Origin: Caballeronia udeis
Lineage (GTDB): Bacteria; Pseudomonadota; Gammaproteobacteria; Burkholderiales; Burkholderiaceae
Assembly (NCBI RefSeq): GCF_001544555.2
Contig: NZ_FCOK02000007.1
Coordinates: forward strand, 62,001 to 126,000
Direction of reading: 5' to 3'
DNA length: 64,000 nucleotides
In this document: piece after piece, positions 54,759 to 64,000 of the stretch
How the letters are laid out: every line of letters starts with the position of its first letter
How positions within the stretch are numbered: the first letter of the stretch is position 1
The notes under the pieces: model-generated
What the model saw: the letters and a program-made list of their open reading frames with translations, nothing else
Told to the model about the DNA's origin: nothing
Database searches by the model: none
Translations under genes and position numbers: made by a program

Positions 54759-55898
54759 TCAGCGCGGACGGAAACCGTACAGGCCGCCGTCGTGCGTCTG
54801 GATAACCAGGGTATCGCCTGCCAGCACCGGAGCCGCCGTGATCGCGCTGCCATCGGTCTTGGCCCGGCCGACAAATTCGCCATTTGCCGTGGAAAGGAAA
54901 TGCACGTAACCCTGGTAGTCGCCGAGTACGACCGCGCGGCCCAGGATAAACGGCACGCTGACCATGCGATTCTTCAGCTTGTCGTTCTTCCAGAGCGGCG
55001 CACCGTCGATTCCGCTGAACGCGTTGACGATCGACCAGTCGTCACCGGCGGCGACCATTTCATTGTCTTGTGCCAGACCGCTGTCGCTCGAGAACGACTT
55101 TTCCCATTGCGGACGGCCCGAATTCGCGTCGAAACACCCAATGCGTCCCTGGAAGGTCACCGCGCATGTCTCCGATCCCACCAGCGTAGGTGCGCCGGTG
55201 ACGTCGTTGATGCGCTCGACTTCAGTCACGCCCTTCGGGAATGACACCGGCGCCTGCCAGTAGGCGTCGCCAGTCTGCAGATTGATTGCTGCGAAGGTAC
55301 CGCCCGGGAAGCCCGCCAGGACCGCCTGGGACGCGGCAAACGTCATGCCGGCAGCCACACGCAGGTTGAGCGGTACGGCGCGCGCCTGGAAGATCCACTT
55401 CTGTTCGCCGGTTTGCGCGTTGAACGCGATGACCTTGCCGTCGATCGTCCGGACGATGACCACGTCATTGCCGACCAGCGGCGGCGAGATGATTTCTCCC
55501 GGCGCTACTGCTGTCCAGAGTTGCTTGCCGTCCGGTCCGAGCACGTAGACGTTGCCTTTCAGGCCACCGACCGCAGTCAGGTTGCCGTCACTGCCCACGC
55601 CGGCCGACAGATCGTCTTTAAGCTTGATGCGCCATACGTCCTGACCCGTCTTGGCGTCGATCTTCGCCACCGTGCCATTGGTGCCTGCCGCGTACACGAA
55701 GTCGCCGACTGCCACCGGCGAGAACAGGTAACGCCCGGCCTTGCCGACGCTCGCCTTCCACGCCTGCTCTACAGTTAGAACCGGCTTGATGTCTACAAGC
55801 GGAGTCGGTACGCGGCGCTCGTCCTTGGTGGCGCAGGCGGTGAGCATAACCGTCATCGCGCAAGCGAGCGGGAGAGCGTAGCGTTTCAGAAAGGTCAT
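54759..55898 (-). CDS. bamB: Outer membrane protein assembly factor BamB
   Basis: A 379-residue beta-propeller lipoprotein of the BAM complex. The signal peptide LPLACAMTVMLTAC ends in the lipobox (Cys near residue 22). PQQ-like propeller repeats recur, for example GKAGRYLFSPVAVGDFVYAAGTNG, GKVIAFNAQTGEQKWIF and GYVHFLSTANGEFVGRAK. The ATG at 55896-55898 gives a normal signal length; ATGs at 55913 and 55970 are less likely. It lies in the hisS-yfgM-bamB-der series. Confidence 0.93.
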   Translation of the reverse strand: MTFLKRYALPLACAMTVMLTACATKDERRVPTPLVDIKPVLTVEQAWKASVGKAGRYLFSPVAVGDFVYAAGTNGTVAKIDAKTGQDVWRIKLKDDLSAGVGSDGNLTAVGGLKGNVYVLGPDGKQLWTAVAPGEIISPPLVGNDVVIVRTIDGKVIAFNAQTGEQKWIFQARAVPLNLRVAAGMTFAASQAVLAGFPGGTFAAINLQTGDAYWQAPVSFPKGVTEVERINDVTGAPTLVGSETCAVTFQGRIGCFDANSGRPQWEKSFSSDSGLAQDNEMVAAGDDWSIVNAFSGIDGAPLWKNDKLKNRMVSVPFILGRAVVLGDYQGYVHFLSTANGEFVGRAKTDGSAITAAPVLAGDTLVIQTHDGGLYGFRPR

Positions 55899-56060
55899 CG
55901 GTGGACGCAACATGAATAAGTGAAATCGGTTGATCGGTGTGCGGCGTGGTGCTCGCCAGATTAAATTCACCGCTGCAAACCGGTGACTTTAACCTAGTGA
56001 GCAACGCGCCTGCATAAGGACGAGGTCGGCTGACAGATCCTGAGGGGCCAGCGGTCGGCG

Positions 56061-56690
56061 CTAGCCGCCGAGTGCGTCCAGCTTGAACTGGACCAGTTGA
56101 CGGGCGGACGTGTCGGACTTTGGCAGCGTGTCGAGCGCAACCTTGTAAGCCGCACGCGCGTCATCGCGTTTGCCTTCGGCCGCCAGCAGGTCACCGCGGC
56201 GATCCGACACCACGCCTTTGAACGCGTCGAGCGGTGCATCGTCGAGCACCTTCAGGCCCGCGTCATAGGCTTTTTCGTCGAGCAGCAACAAAGACAGCCG
56301 CAGTTTCGCGATCTGTTTGTATTCAGCGTCTTTCGCGTGATCAGCGGCCCATTGCAGTTGCGCTTTAGCCCCTGCACTGTCCCCGTTGGTGTACAGCGAT
56401 TTGGCAGCGGCCAATGCCGTCATCTGCGCGTAAGCGGTGCCGCCGAACTTGTTTTCCATGTCCGTGGACACGCGCGTGACCAGCGCCTTGTCACTCGATG
56501 CCACCGCTTGCTGCACCTGGTCGTAGAGCACGGCGGCTTCCGCAGCCTGCTTCCGTTGCCAGAAATTCCAGCCATTCCAGGCCGCTGCAGCGACAAGCAC
56601 CGCCAGCACGATCCAGGTCGTGGAGTTGCCCCATCGGGCCCACCAGGCTTTCAGGTTTTCTAGTGACTCTTGTTCTTCGTGATAGCTCAT
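56061..56690 (-). CDS. YfgM-like TPR protein, ancillary SecYEG translocon subunit
   Basis: A 209-residue inner-membrane protein: cytoplasmic N-terminus (SYHEEQESLENLKAWWARWG), one membrane segment (TTWIVLAVLVAAAAWNGWNFW, about residues 24-44), and a periplasmic TPR region (GGTAYAQMTALAAAKSLYTNG, WAADHAKDAEYKQIAKLRLSLLLLDE). YfgM interacts with the SecYEG translocon and periplasmic chaperones in E. coli. It keeps its usual place between hisS and bamB. Confidence 0.9.
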   Translation of the reverse strand: MSYHEEQESLENLKAWWARWGNSTTWIVLAVLVAAAAWNGWNFWQRKQAAEAAVLYDQVQQAVASSDKALVTRVSTDMENKFGGTAYAQMTALAAAKSLYTNGDSAGAKAQLQWAADHAKDAEYKQIAKLRLSLLLLDEKAYDAGLKVLDDAPLDAFKGVVSDRRGDLLAAEGKRDDARAAYKVALDTLPKSDTSARQLVQFKLDALGG

Positions 56691-56803
56691 GCCCTGCTTA
56701 TTCCTTGACTGCTTTTGTGTTCGCGCGCAACGCTGCGCGCCTTTGTTTCAGGCCGCCGCGCGGCTTTCGCGCACGTGGCGCCGCCCGACAATGAGCCGGA
56801 CAA

Positions 56804-58150
56804 TCAGTCGGCGCCGTCGTCGGCGGTTGCCACCATCGCATTGATTAGAAATTCGGTCAAGTCTTCCACCGGCACCGTGGCCTGCTCGTTCTTTTGACCT
56901 GTCGACTCAACCGATGCACTGCGCAGCGGCTTCACGCCCACCATGCCCTGGGCCAATTCGTTCTCGCCCAGCACCACGGCAAAAGCCGCGCCGCTTGCAT
57001 CGGCCTTTTTCATCTGCGACTTGAAGCTCGCCGGCGTGCCGTCAGGGCTGCAATGCAAAATGACGTCCAGGCCGGTATCGCGCAGACGCTCGGCGATGAC
57101 AAACGCCTGCTCCGCCGCCGCCTCACCCTGGTGAACGACGTAGATGTCGGTTCCTTCCGGCGCCGGCACCAGATCTTCTTCTTTCAGCAGTTCAAGAATG
57201 CGCTCGACACCCATTGCCCAGCCGCATGCCGCCGTCGCCTTGCCGCCCAGTTGCTCGATCAGCGGATCGTAGCGGCCACCGCCGGCCACTGTACCCTGCG
57301 CACCCAGCTTGTCGGTCACCCATTCGAATACGGTGAGGTTGTAGTAATCGAGGCCACGAACGAGACGCGGATTGATCTTGAACGGAATGTTGTTCGCCTT
57401 CAGCAAACGCTGAACACCGTCGAAGTGCGCGAGCGATTCAGGCCCGAGGAAATCGACGAGCTTCGGCGCGTTCTGCGCAATCTCCTGCATGGCGGGATTC
57501 TTGGTATCCAGCACGCGCAACGGATTGGTGTAGAGACGGCGCTTCGATTCTTCGTCGAGGACGTCAACATGCTGCTCGAGATACGCGATCAATTCCTTGC
57601 GATGCGCCGCCCGCTCTTCCGGCTGGCCGAGCGAGTTGAGCTCAAGCCGGATGCCCGACAGACCGAGGTCGTCCCACAGCCGCTGGCACATCATGATGAT
57701 CTCGGCGTCGGTATCCGGACCGGCAAACCCGAGCGCTTCCACGCCGACCTGGTAGAACTGCCGGTAGCGTCCTCGCTGCGGGCGTTCGTGACGGAACATG
57801 GGACCGATGTACCACAGCCGCTTGGGGCCGTCGTAAAGCAAATTGTGTTCGATCGACGCACGCACCACGGCAGCCGTATTCTCCGGGCGCAGCGTGAGGT
57901 GCTCGCCGTTGAGCGCGTCGGTGAAACTGTACATTTCCTTCTCGACGATATCCGTCACTTCCCCAATACCGCGCGTGAACAACTGCGTGGGCTCCACGAT
58001 GGGCGTGCGGATCTGCTGATAGCCGTATGCGCGCAGCATCGACTTGACGGTGCTTTCGAAGAATTCCCACAACGCGGCATCCTGCGGGAGGATGTCGTTC
58101 ATGCCCTTCACGCCGCTCAGTTTCTCGAGCTTTTTCTTCTGTTCAGTCAT
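56804..58150 (-). CDS. hisS: Histidyl-tRNA synthetase
   Basis: A 448-residue class II aminoacyl-tRNA synthetase. Motif 1 is [12 protein letters not shown], motif 2 is [18 protein letters not shown], the histidine-specific HisA loop is [15 protein letters not shown], and motif 3 lies in [11 protein letters not shown]. The C-terminal anticodon-binding domain is present and distinguishes it from hisZ in the same window. Its ATG is 6 bp after the ispG stop with AAAG nearby. Confidence 0.97.
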   Translation of the reverse strand: MTEQKKKLEKLSGVKGMNDILPQDAALWEFFESTVKSMLRAYGYQQIRTPIVEPTQLFTRGIGEVTDIVEKEMYSFTDALNGEHLTLRPENTAAVVRASIEHNLLYDGPKRLWYIGPMFRHERPQRGRYRQFYQVGVEALGFAGPDTDAEIIMMCQRLWDDLGLSGIRLELNSLGQPEERAAHRKELIAYLEQHVDVLDEESKRRLYTNPLRVLDTKNPAMQEIAQNAPKLVDFLGPESLAHFDGVQRLLKANNIPFKINPRLVRGLDYYNLTVFEWVTDKLGAQGTVAGGGRYDPLIEQLGGKATAACGWAMGVERILELLKEEDLVPAPEGTDIYVVHQGEAAAEQAFVIAERLRDTGLDVILHCSPDGTPASFKSQMKKADASGAAFAVVLGENELAQGMVGVKPLRSASVESTGQKNEQATVPVEDLTEFLINAMVATADDGAD

Positions 58151-58156
58151 CTGTCT

Positions 58157-59476
58157 TTAAAGTGTTTCTGCCTGCGCGGTTTCGCGCTTGCCGTAAGTGC
58201 GCGTCACGTAATCGCTGACGATTTGCTGGAAATCCTGGGCGATATGCTCGCCGCGCAGCGTCTTGACCTTCACGCCGTCGATAAACACCGGCGCCGCCGG
58301 ATTCTCGCCCGACCCCGGCAAGCTGATGCCGATGTTCGCCTGCTTCGATTCACCCGGCCCGTTCACGATGCAACCCATCACCGCGACGTGCATTTTCTCG
58401 ACGCCCGGGAATTGATCGCGCCACACGGGCATTTCATTGCGCAGATACGTCTGGATCTGCGACGCCAATTCCTGGAACAATGTGCTGGTGGTGCGTCCGC
58501 AACCCGGGCACGCGATCACCATTGGCGTGAACGAGCGCAGGCCCATGGTCTGCAGGATTTCCTGGCCGACAATCACTTCGCCGGTCCGCGCACCGCCCGG
58601 TTCCGGGGTGAGCGAAATGCGGATGGTGTCGCCGATTCCTTCCTGCAACAGCACCGACAACGCCGCCGTCGACGCCACGATGCCCTTCGATCCCATGCCC
58701 GCTTCGGTCAGGCCGAGGTGCAGCGCGAAGCTGCACCGCTTGGCCAGTTCGCGATACACCGCGATCAGGTCCTGCACGCCGCTGACCTTGCACGACAGGA
58801 TGATCTTGTCGCGCCCGAGGCCGAGTTCGACCGCGCGTTCCGCCGACCCGATCGCCGATTGAATCAGCGCTTCGTACATCACGCTTTGCGCTTCCCACGG
58901 CGTGGAGCGGGCCGCATTCTCGTCCATCATCCGCGCGAGCAGATCCTGGTCGAGGCTGCCCCAGTTCACGCCGATCCGCACCGGCTTGTCGTAGCGTGCA
59001 GCCGCTTCGATCATCTGGGCGAACTGCGTGTCGCGTTTGGCTCCTGCGCCAACGTTGCCCGGATTGATCCGGTATTTCGACAGCGCCTCGGCGCAAGCCG
59101 GATAGTCGCGCAGCAGCGTATGACCGTTGTAATGAAAGTCGCCGACCAGCGGCACGGTCACGCCCATCCGGTCGAGCTGCTCGCGTACCGCGGGAACCGC
59201 CGCCGCTGCTTCAGGCGTGTTCACCGTGATCCGCACCAGTTCCGAACCGGCTTGCGCCAATTCCTTGACCTGGATGGCAGTGCCGATGGCGTCGGCGGTA
59301 TCGGTGTTCGTCATTGACTGGACGCGCACGGGTGCATCGCCGCCAATTGTGACGAGCTGGCCGCCCCAGCGTACGTCCACGGCGTGCGACGCCCGCCGTT
59401 TCCACGATCCGCCGAAGACTGGCTCCGACGAACAAATCTTGCTTTCAATAAGGGGTTGTTGAGCTTCGGATTGCAT
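58157..59476 (-). CDS. ispG: 4-hydroxy-3-methylbut-2-enyl-diphosphate synthase IspG
   Basis: A 439-residue iron-sulfur enzyme of the MEP isoprenoid pathway, converting MEcPP to HMBPP. TIM-barrel motifs include [23 protein letters not shown] and INPGNVG; the [4Fe-4S] cysteines are in [11 protein letters not shown] and [11 protein letters not shown]. The ATG at 59474-59476 has AAAGGG upstream; the open frame reaches 59593. It leads directly into hisS, 6 bp away. Confidence 0.96.
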   Translation of the reverse strand: MQSEAQQPLIESKICSSEPVFGGSWKRRASHAVDVRWGGQLVTIGGDAPVRVQSMTNTDTADAIGTAIQVKELAQAGSELVRITVNTPEAAAAVPAVREQLDRMGVTVPLVGDFHYNGHTLLRDYPACAEALSKYRINPGNVGAGAKRDTQFAQMIEAAARYDKPVRIGVNWGSLDQDLLARMMDENAARSTPWEAQSVMYEALIQSAIGSAERAVELGLGRDKIILSCKVSGVQDLIAVYRELAKRCSFALHLGLTEAGMGSKGIVASTAALSVLLQEGIGDTIRISLTPEPGGARTGEVIVGQEILQTMGLRSFTPMVIACPGCGRTTSTLFQELASQIQTYLRNEMPVWRDQFPGVEKMHVAVMGCIVNGPGESKQANIGISLPGSGENPAAPVFIDGVKVKTLRGEHIAQDFQQIVSDYVTRTYGKRETAQAETL

Positions 59477-59715
59477 CGAAAGACCCTTTGCGCCGCCGGC
59501 TATCACACGGTGACGCGTATCTGGACATGAATGAGACTCGAGGACATAAAACGGCGCCGCCACTTTTGCGACGCCTTGATGAAATCTTCGCACAACTCCG
59601 TGTCAGGGCTGAGAAGCGGCATCAAGACCCCTCCAGCGGTGTGGCGTATGGCTTTCGAGCCCGCTTCCAAAACCGGCACGGGCTCAACCACGCACCAATA
59701 CGCAGCGCCTGGCGA

Positions 59716-60891
59716 TCAGGGCAGCGAGAAACGGGCGACGTTGCCCTTCGCAGGACCGAATTTGGCTGGATCGACGGGTTGTCCGTCGAATGTCAACGCA
59801 TCGAGACCCGCCCGATTTCCAACCGTGATCTTGAACGGCGCGTCGCCAGCCACTCGCTGCACGCTGCCGGCCTTGACCAGGCCTGAAAACACTTCCTTAC
59901 CGTCCTTCTGGCGTACGCTGAACCAGCTATCCTTCGCCACCTTCAATTCAAGTTCATTCGCGCCCGCTCCGACTGAAGCAGTGGCCGATGCCGTAACAGC
60001 CGCATCAGCCGACGGCGCGGCTTTCACTGCATTCGCCAACGGCGCGCTCGCGCTTTGCGCGCGCGCGGCTGCGCCTTGAACGGCCGTAATAGTGGACGAC
60101 GACGCTGGAAGCGCATTCGTACCTAGCGGGCTCGGCATTGGCTGCGCGCCTGGCTGTGTTTCAGCCTGTGCACCGGCGGCGGAAGCTTCAGTAGCAGCGT
60201 CGCCCGATGCGACCGAACCCGTGTTGGCCGTCGCCTCCTCAGTGGCCGCCACCGATGAACCCGCACTTGTGTCGCCGCTCGTTGCCTGGGTTGCGCCGTT
60301 GGCGCTGGCCTTCAGCCGGGCAAACCACGCCGCCGAATCCCCGCCGGTGTGCCACATTGCAAGTGCGATCACAGCAACGACAACCGCAGCGACACCCCAT
60401 AACCACGACCGCCGCTTCGGTGAACCGCCGAGCGGGACCGAAACTCGACCGCGCGGCAAACCCGCGCCGGACGATGCCGGCAACGACAAATTCTGCTCAA
60501 CCGGACCATTCGCGTGACGCAGCGCGGCCGTAAAGGGAGCGGGATCGGCCCCCATGATTTTCGCGTAGCTGCGCACAATGCCTGTCGCGAAGTTCCGGTC
60601 AGGAAACAGGCTGAGATCGCCGCTTTCAAGCGCACGCAATTTCTGCGGCGACACCTTCAGCCGCGCGGATACGTCATCCAGGGACCAGTTTTTCGCTTCG
60701 CGAAGCTGCGTAAGACGCACACCGACTGCGGCCACCGAATCAAGACTCACTGCCTGCTGGATGCCGCCCGGCGCGGTACTGGCGGCACTCACGGTTTTTT
60801 CGGGCTGACTTCCGGGCAAAGCGCCGGCCTGACTGCCTGATTGGTCACCTTTATGAGCGCCGAAAGGCGTCGGGTGCTGCGGCTCACTCAT
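59716..60891 (-). CDS. rodZ: RodZ-like helix-turn-helix membrane protein
   Basis: A 391-residue protein built like RodZ, a link between MreB and cell-shape control. A cytoplasmic HTH (about residues 54-115, VGVRLTQLREAKNWSLDDVSARLKVSPQKLRALESGD) precedes one membrane segment (162-180), a long Ala/Ser/Thr-rich spacer, and a C-terminal DUF4115 domain with DSWFSVRQKDGKEVFSGLVKAGSVQRVAGDAPFKITVGNRAG. The start has a GAGGAA site. It keeps the rlmN-rodZ-ispG-hisS order. The spacer is long for the family. Confidence 0.88.
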   Translation of the reverse strand: MSEPQHPTPFGAHKGDQSGSQAGALPGSQPEKTVSAASTAPGGIQQAVSLDSVAAVGVRLTQLREAKNWSLDDVSARLKVSPQKLRALESGDLSLFPDRNFATGIVRSYAKIMGADPAPFTAALRHANGPVEQNLSLPASSGAGLPRGRVSVPLGGSPKRRSWLWGVAAVVVAVIALAMWHTGGDSAAWFARLKASANGATQATSGDTSAGSSVAATEEATANTGSVASGDAATEASAAGAQAETQPGAQPMPSPLGTNALPASSSTITAVQGAAARAQSASAPLANAVKAAPSADAAVTASATASVGAGANELELKVAKDSWFSVRQKDGKEVFSGLVKAGSVQRVAGDAPFKITVGNRAGLDALTFDGQPVDPAKFGPAKGNVARFSLP

Positions 60892-61103
60892 CCCAATTTC
60901 CTCGCATCGATTCTTTTTTGTCGCTGTTCAGCTTCGTTGCTGACCGTAGCGCCACCGCAGCCATAGCCGAGTCGGCGTTGCAGACGGCTTTATAACAAAA
61001 TGCACGGCATTGTGTGCTGCCTTCTAGCACTCATTGCCGGATTTTCCGGTCTTTACGCGAATGAGGCGCCGCAGATCTGCAGCGCACGCATCCCGCTCCA
61101 GGC

Positions 61104-62246
61104 TTAGACAGCGCGAACCTCGATGACCTTCGCCGTCTTGCCCATGCGCTGGGCAAGACGCGTACGGTCCTGAACGGTGCCAGCCAACTGCCCGCATGCC
61201 GCGTCAATGTCGTCGCCGCGCGTCTTGCGCACCGTTGTCACAACACCAGCGTCCATCAGCACCTGGGCGAACCGCTTGATCTGTTCGTTGCTCGAGCGCG
61301 TCAAACCGGACTCGGGGAACGGATTGAACGGGATCAGGTTGAATTTGCACGGCACGTCACGCGTGAGCGCAACCAGTTCGCGCGCGTGAGCTTCGGTGTC
61401 GTTCACGCCGTCGAGCATGCAATATTCGAATGTGATGAAATCGCGCGGCGCGACCTTCAGGTAACGCTGGCACGCCGCCATCAATTCCCGCAGCGGATAT
61501 TTCTTGTTGAGCGGCACGAGCATGTCGCGAAGCGAATCGATTGGCGCATGCAGCGACACGGCAAGCGCGACCGGCAGGTCGGCGCCGAGGCGGTCCATCA
61601 TGGGCACGACGCCCGAAGTGGACAACGTCACGCGGCGGCGCGACAGCCCGTACGCGTTGTCGTCAAGCATCAGTCGCATGGCTGGCACGACGGCGTCGTA
61701 GTTGAGCAGGGGTTCGCCCATGCCCATCATCACGACGTTGGTCACCACGCGGTCGGCCTTGCCGTTATTCGGCACACTGTCACTGCCACCTTTCGATGCA
61801 CGCAGTGCAAATTCGGCCATGCGCAACTGGCCGATGATCTCGCCCGTGCTCAGATTGCGGGAAAAGCCCTGTTTGCCCGTAGAGCAAAAACGGCAATTCA
61901 CCGCGCAGCCCGCTTGCGACGAAACGCACAGCGTGCCGCGATTTTCTTCTGGAATGTAGACGGTCTCGACCGCGTTGCTGTTACCCACGTCGATCAGCCA
62001 CTTCCGCGTGCCGTCGGTAGATACGTGATCGCGGACGATGGCGGGCATGTCCAGGCTGGCCCGCCCTTTCAATTTTTCACGCAGCGATTTCGCCAGGTCC
62101 GTCATGCCGTCGAAGTCGTCGACACCGAACTGGTGAATCCAGCGTTGCAATTGCTTGGCGCGAAACGGCTTTTCGCCCAGGCTGTCGCAATAAGCGACGA
62201 GCCCGGCGGCATCGAGGTCCAGAAGGTTGACTGTTGCAGCTGTCAT
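61104..62246 (-). CDS. rlmN: 23S rRNA/tRNA adenine C2-methyltransferase RlmN
   Basis: A 380-residue radical-SAM enzyme methylating A2503 of 23S rRNA and A37 of some tRNAs. The cluster cysteines are in [30 protein letters not shown] and [12 protein letters not shown] are family motifs, and the methyl-carrying cysteine is in [13 protein letters not shown]. The length is normal. It lies between ndk and rodZ on the same strand. Confidence 0.97.
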   Translation of the reverse strand: MTAATVNLLDLDAAGLVAYCDSLGEKPFRAKQLQRWIHQFGVDDFDGMTDLAKSLREKLKGRASLDMPAIVRDHVSTDGTRKWLIDVGNSNAVETVYIPEENRGTLCVSSQAGCAVNCRFCSTGKQGFSRNLSTGEIIGQLRMAEFALRASKGGSDSVPNNGKADRVVTNVVMMGMGEPLLNYDAVVPAMRLMLDDNAYGLSRRRVTLSTSGVVPMMDRLGADLPVALAVSLHAPIDSLRDMLVPLNKKYPLRELMAACQRYLKVAPRDFITFEYCMLDGVNDTEAHARELVALTRDVPCKFNLIPFNPFPESGLTRSSNEQIKRFAQVLMDAGVVTTVRKTRGDDIDAACGQLAGTVQDRTRLAQRMGKTAKVIEVRAV

Positions 62247-62345
62247 TTCGATTCTGCCATTTCCTTGCTGAGCGAAGACTGGAACACGTTCTGAGCCGCG
62301 TTCCAGCTATTTCGCGCCAATTCCTGCGATAAAGCTACTCCCGAA

Positions 62346-62771
62346 TCAACGCGAATAGACGTTCACTTCGGGGAAGAAGAAAGCGATTTCCTGACGGGCA
62401 GTTTCAGCCGCGTCCGAACCGTGTACCGCGTTAGCGTCGATGCTGTCGGCGAAATCCGCCCGAATCGTGCCCTTGTCCGCCTTCTTCGGGTCGGTTGCGC
62501 CCATCAGGTCACGATTCGTCAGGATGGCGTTCTCGCCTTCCAGCGCCTGGATCATCACGGGACCCGAGATCATGAATTCGACCAGGTCCTTGAAGAACGG
62601 GCGTGCAGCGTGAACCGCGTAGAACTTTTCCGCGTCAGCGCGCGACAGGTGGACCATGCGAGCCGCGATGATCTTGAGGCCAGCTTGCTCAAAACGGCTG
62701 TAGATCTGGCCGATCACATTCTTTGCCACTGCATCCGGTTTAATAATCGACAGGGTGCGCTCGATCGCCAT
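62346..62771 (-). CDS. ndk: Nucleoside diphosphate kinase
   Basis: A 141-residue enzyme that equalises nucleoside tri- and diphosphate pools. The phospho-histidine is H117 in NAVHGSD, and [13 protein letters not shown] and [17 protein letters not shown] are intact. The ATG at 62769-62771 has GGAG upstream. A TACAAT -10-like sequence lies at 62819-62824 on the minus strand. It begins the leftward housekeeping series. Confidence 0.97.
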   Translation of the reverse strand: MAIERTLSIIKPDAVAKNVIGQIYSRFEQAGLKIIAARMVHLSRADAEKFYAVHAARPFFKDLVEFMISGPVMIQALEGENAILTNRDLMGATDPKKADKGTIRADFADSIDANAVHGSDAAETARQEIAFFFPEVNVYSR

Positions 62772-63207
62772 GAAAAACTCCAAAAAATGAACGGGTTACG
62801 AATATAAATGAATCGACAATTGTAGCACGAAGCGATGTATGATTGCGATTGAAACCTTACGACTTCGTAAGCATCAAAGCTTACGTGAAACGTAGTTCGG
62901 AATTGCAGTACGCGCAGTGCGGATCACAGTGTGGGTATGAAACGCGCGGTAATTTTAGCGGTCTTATTACTGCACAGCAGCATTGTTGATTTCGGCGCAA
63001 GATAGGCTCATATGTCGTGTTGGAAGGCCCGTCGGGCCGAAGCGTACAATGCAGCCAAGCAGCCAAAGGTTTCGCGGCAAATCGTCCAACGAAGCCGCCT
63101 GACCGATAAAAGCCGTGTTTGCTCGCGGCAGTGTCGGCGTTTTACGGCAAATTGAGCCGGTGTTTTTGACCCAGATGGCTTTACACAAGTTTAGGCAAGG
63201 AGAAACC
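62772..63207. other. Divergent control region between ndk and the BAX inhibitor-1 gene
   Basis: No gene is seen in these 436 bp. It carries promoters for ndk (minus) and the BI-1 gene (plus). A run of three alternating complementary segments at 62856-62885 (CTTACG, CGTAAGC, GCTTACG) could form two alternative hairpins or a pair of operator half-sites. Confidence 0.55.
62856..62885. promoter_or_regulatory. Alternating inverted repeats, candidate operator or RNA switch
   Basis: CTTACGA-CT-TCGTAAG (62856-62871) is a symmetric 16-bp site, and its right arm with an added C also pairs with GCTTACG at 62879-62885. The two pairings exclude each other. Whether it acts as DNA or RNA cannot be told. 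Confidence 0.4.
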
Positions 63208-63906
63208 ATGAACGAATCCCCTTACAGTTTTGGCCGCAGCGGTAGCGTCACGTCGACCGAAACCCGCAACCGCGTGCTACGGAACACGTACTGGCTGCTC
63301 GCGCTGTCCATGGTCCCAACCGTGTTGGGCGCGTGGGTCGGTGTAGCAACGGGCTTCTCCCTGTTCGCGGCCACCAGCCCCGCCATGAGTTTCATCGCGT
63401 TCATGGCCATTGCATTCGGCTTCATGTTCGCAATCGAACGCACCAAGAACAGCAGCCTCGGCGTATTCGTGCTGCTAGGCTTCACGTTCTTCATGGGCCT
63501 GATGCTGTCGCGTTTGCTGAGCTTCATTCTCGGTTACACGAACGGGCCGCAGCTCATCATGATGGCGTTTGGTGGCACTGGTGTGATCTTCGCCGCCATG
63601 GCGACCATTGCAACCGTCAGCAAGCGTGATTTTTCGGGCCTCGGCAAGTGGCTCTTCATGGGCGTGCTGGTGCTGCTGCTGGCTGCGTTTGCGAACGTCT
63701 TCCTGCACCTGCCGGCCTTGATGCTGACAGTGTCGGTGCTGGCCATCGTGATCTTCTCGGCGTACATGCTGTTCGACGTCCAGCGCGTGGTGAATGGCGG
63801 CGAAACGAATTACATTAGCGCTGCACTTGCGATCTATCTGGACCTGTACAACGTGTTCACGAACCTGTTGATGCTGCTCGGCATCTTCGGCGGCAACCGG
63901 AACTGA
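63208..63906 (+). CDS. BAX inhibitor-1 (YccA) family membrane protein
   Basis: A 232-residue membrane protein with about seven segments (first LLALSMVPTVLGAWVGVATG, then LFAATSPAMSFIAFMAIAFGFMFAI). The BI-1 signature region FSAYMLFDVQRVVNGGETNYISAALAIYLDLYNVFTNLLMLL is intact, with the conserved D near its start and C-terminal Asp. In E. coli the relative YccA inhibits the FtsH protease, which would fit with hflKC in the same window, though the two are 12 kb apart. The ATG at 63208-63210 has AAGGAG 5 nt upstream. Confidence 0.92.
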   Translation: MNESPYSFGRSGSVTSTETRNRVLRNTYWLLALSMVPTVLGAWVGVATGFSLFAATSPAMSFIAFMAIAFGFMFAIERTKNSSLGVFVLLGFTFFMGLMLSRLLSFILGYTNGPQLIMMAFGGTGVIFAAMATIATVSKRDFSGLGKWLFMGVLVLLLAAFANVFLHLPALMLTVSVLAIVIFSAYMLFDVQRVVNGGETNYISAALAIYLDLYNVFTNLLMLLGIFGGNRN

Positions 63907-63932
63907 TTGCACGTCGGTCTGGCGTTACTCGT

Positions 63933-63965
63933 AAAAAAACCGGCCCTTCAAGGGCCGGTTTTTTT
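63933..63965 (+). terminator. Terminator after the BI-1 gene
   Basis: CCGGCCC pairs with GGGCCGG around a TTCAA loop, with a run of A before and seven T after, 27 bp beyond the stop codon. Confidence 0.93.
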
Positions 63966-64000
63966 ATGTCCGCAGTGCGCGGGGATTCAGTCGCGCTCGA

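Noticed and set aside
56894-59317. Long plus-strand open frame (807 codons) opposite hisS and ispG
   Set aside because: It is antisense to two intact conserved genes; its translation is Arg/His-rich with no motif, typical of high-GC shadow frames.

Overview
The window is high-GC chromosomal DNA from a betaproteobacterium of the Burkholderiaceae, most likely the Paraburkholderia/Caballeronia/Burkholderia group. This is inferred from a Burkholderia-type phaC-phaA-phaB-phaR polyhydroxybutyrate locus, a bktB thiolase that closely resembles the Cupriavidus enzyme, and a ndk-rlmN-rodZ-ispG-hisS-yfgM-bamB-der-hfq-hflX-hflK-hflC-hisZ-purA housekeeping run of the kind known from that family. No rRNA, tRNA, insertion sequence, prophage or CRISPR array was found.

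Left part (1-22 kb), accessory and stress genes. The window opens with a hipB-like antitoxin gene overlapping the first codons of a probable hipA; its promoter carries five TGCGCA palindromes. Next come an AsmA-family protein, a FetA/FetB-type ABC exporter pair, and a light-sensing cluster on the minus strand: heme oxygenase bphO, bacteriophytochrome bphP, a single-domain response regulator, and a REC-PAS-kinase-REC hybrid histidine kinase. BphO would make biliverdin for BphP, and the regulator and hybrid kinase are the likely phosphotransfer partners. Then follow the two-gene NHEJ repair module (ku, ligD), a secreted hypothetical protein, a zinc-type oxidoreductase with a divergent LysR regulator, a cytochrome P450, serB, metC and a lipoprotein gene.

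Middle part (22-45 kb). Here lie bktB, rimO, dusC, a small toxin-antitoxin islet (higA, a frameshifted higB, a 49-bp near-perfect palindrome and an orphan HTH antitoxin gene), the phaCABR storage-polymer genes, pgeF, rluD and bamD, a DinG-type helicase, a DUF465 protein, a Gln-rich periplasmic protein, tex and kup.

Right part (45-64 kb). Almost everything reads leftward in one housekeeping series: ndk, rlmN, rodZ-like, ispG, hisS, yfgM, bamB, der, hfq, hflX, hflK, hflC, a DUF2065 protein, hisZ, purA and a phosphoribosyltransferase. A BAX inhibitor-1 family membrane protein is transcribed away from ndk and ends at a strong terminator.

The most unusual places are: (1) the toxin-antitoxin islet at 26.3-27.4 kb, where a duplicated GCAA just after the expected higB start codon puts the toxin out of frame, beside a 49-bp palindrome; (2) the operator-like array upstream of hipB; (3) the phytochrome cluster, with departures from the DIP and PRxSF motifs; (4) an in-frame 27-bp duplication inside the LigD ligase domain and 11-bp phased repeats upstream of ku. 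Start sites were chosen from ribosome-binding sites and domain boundaries; several differ from the longest open frame.
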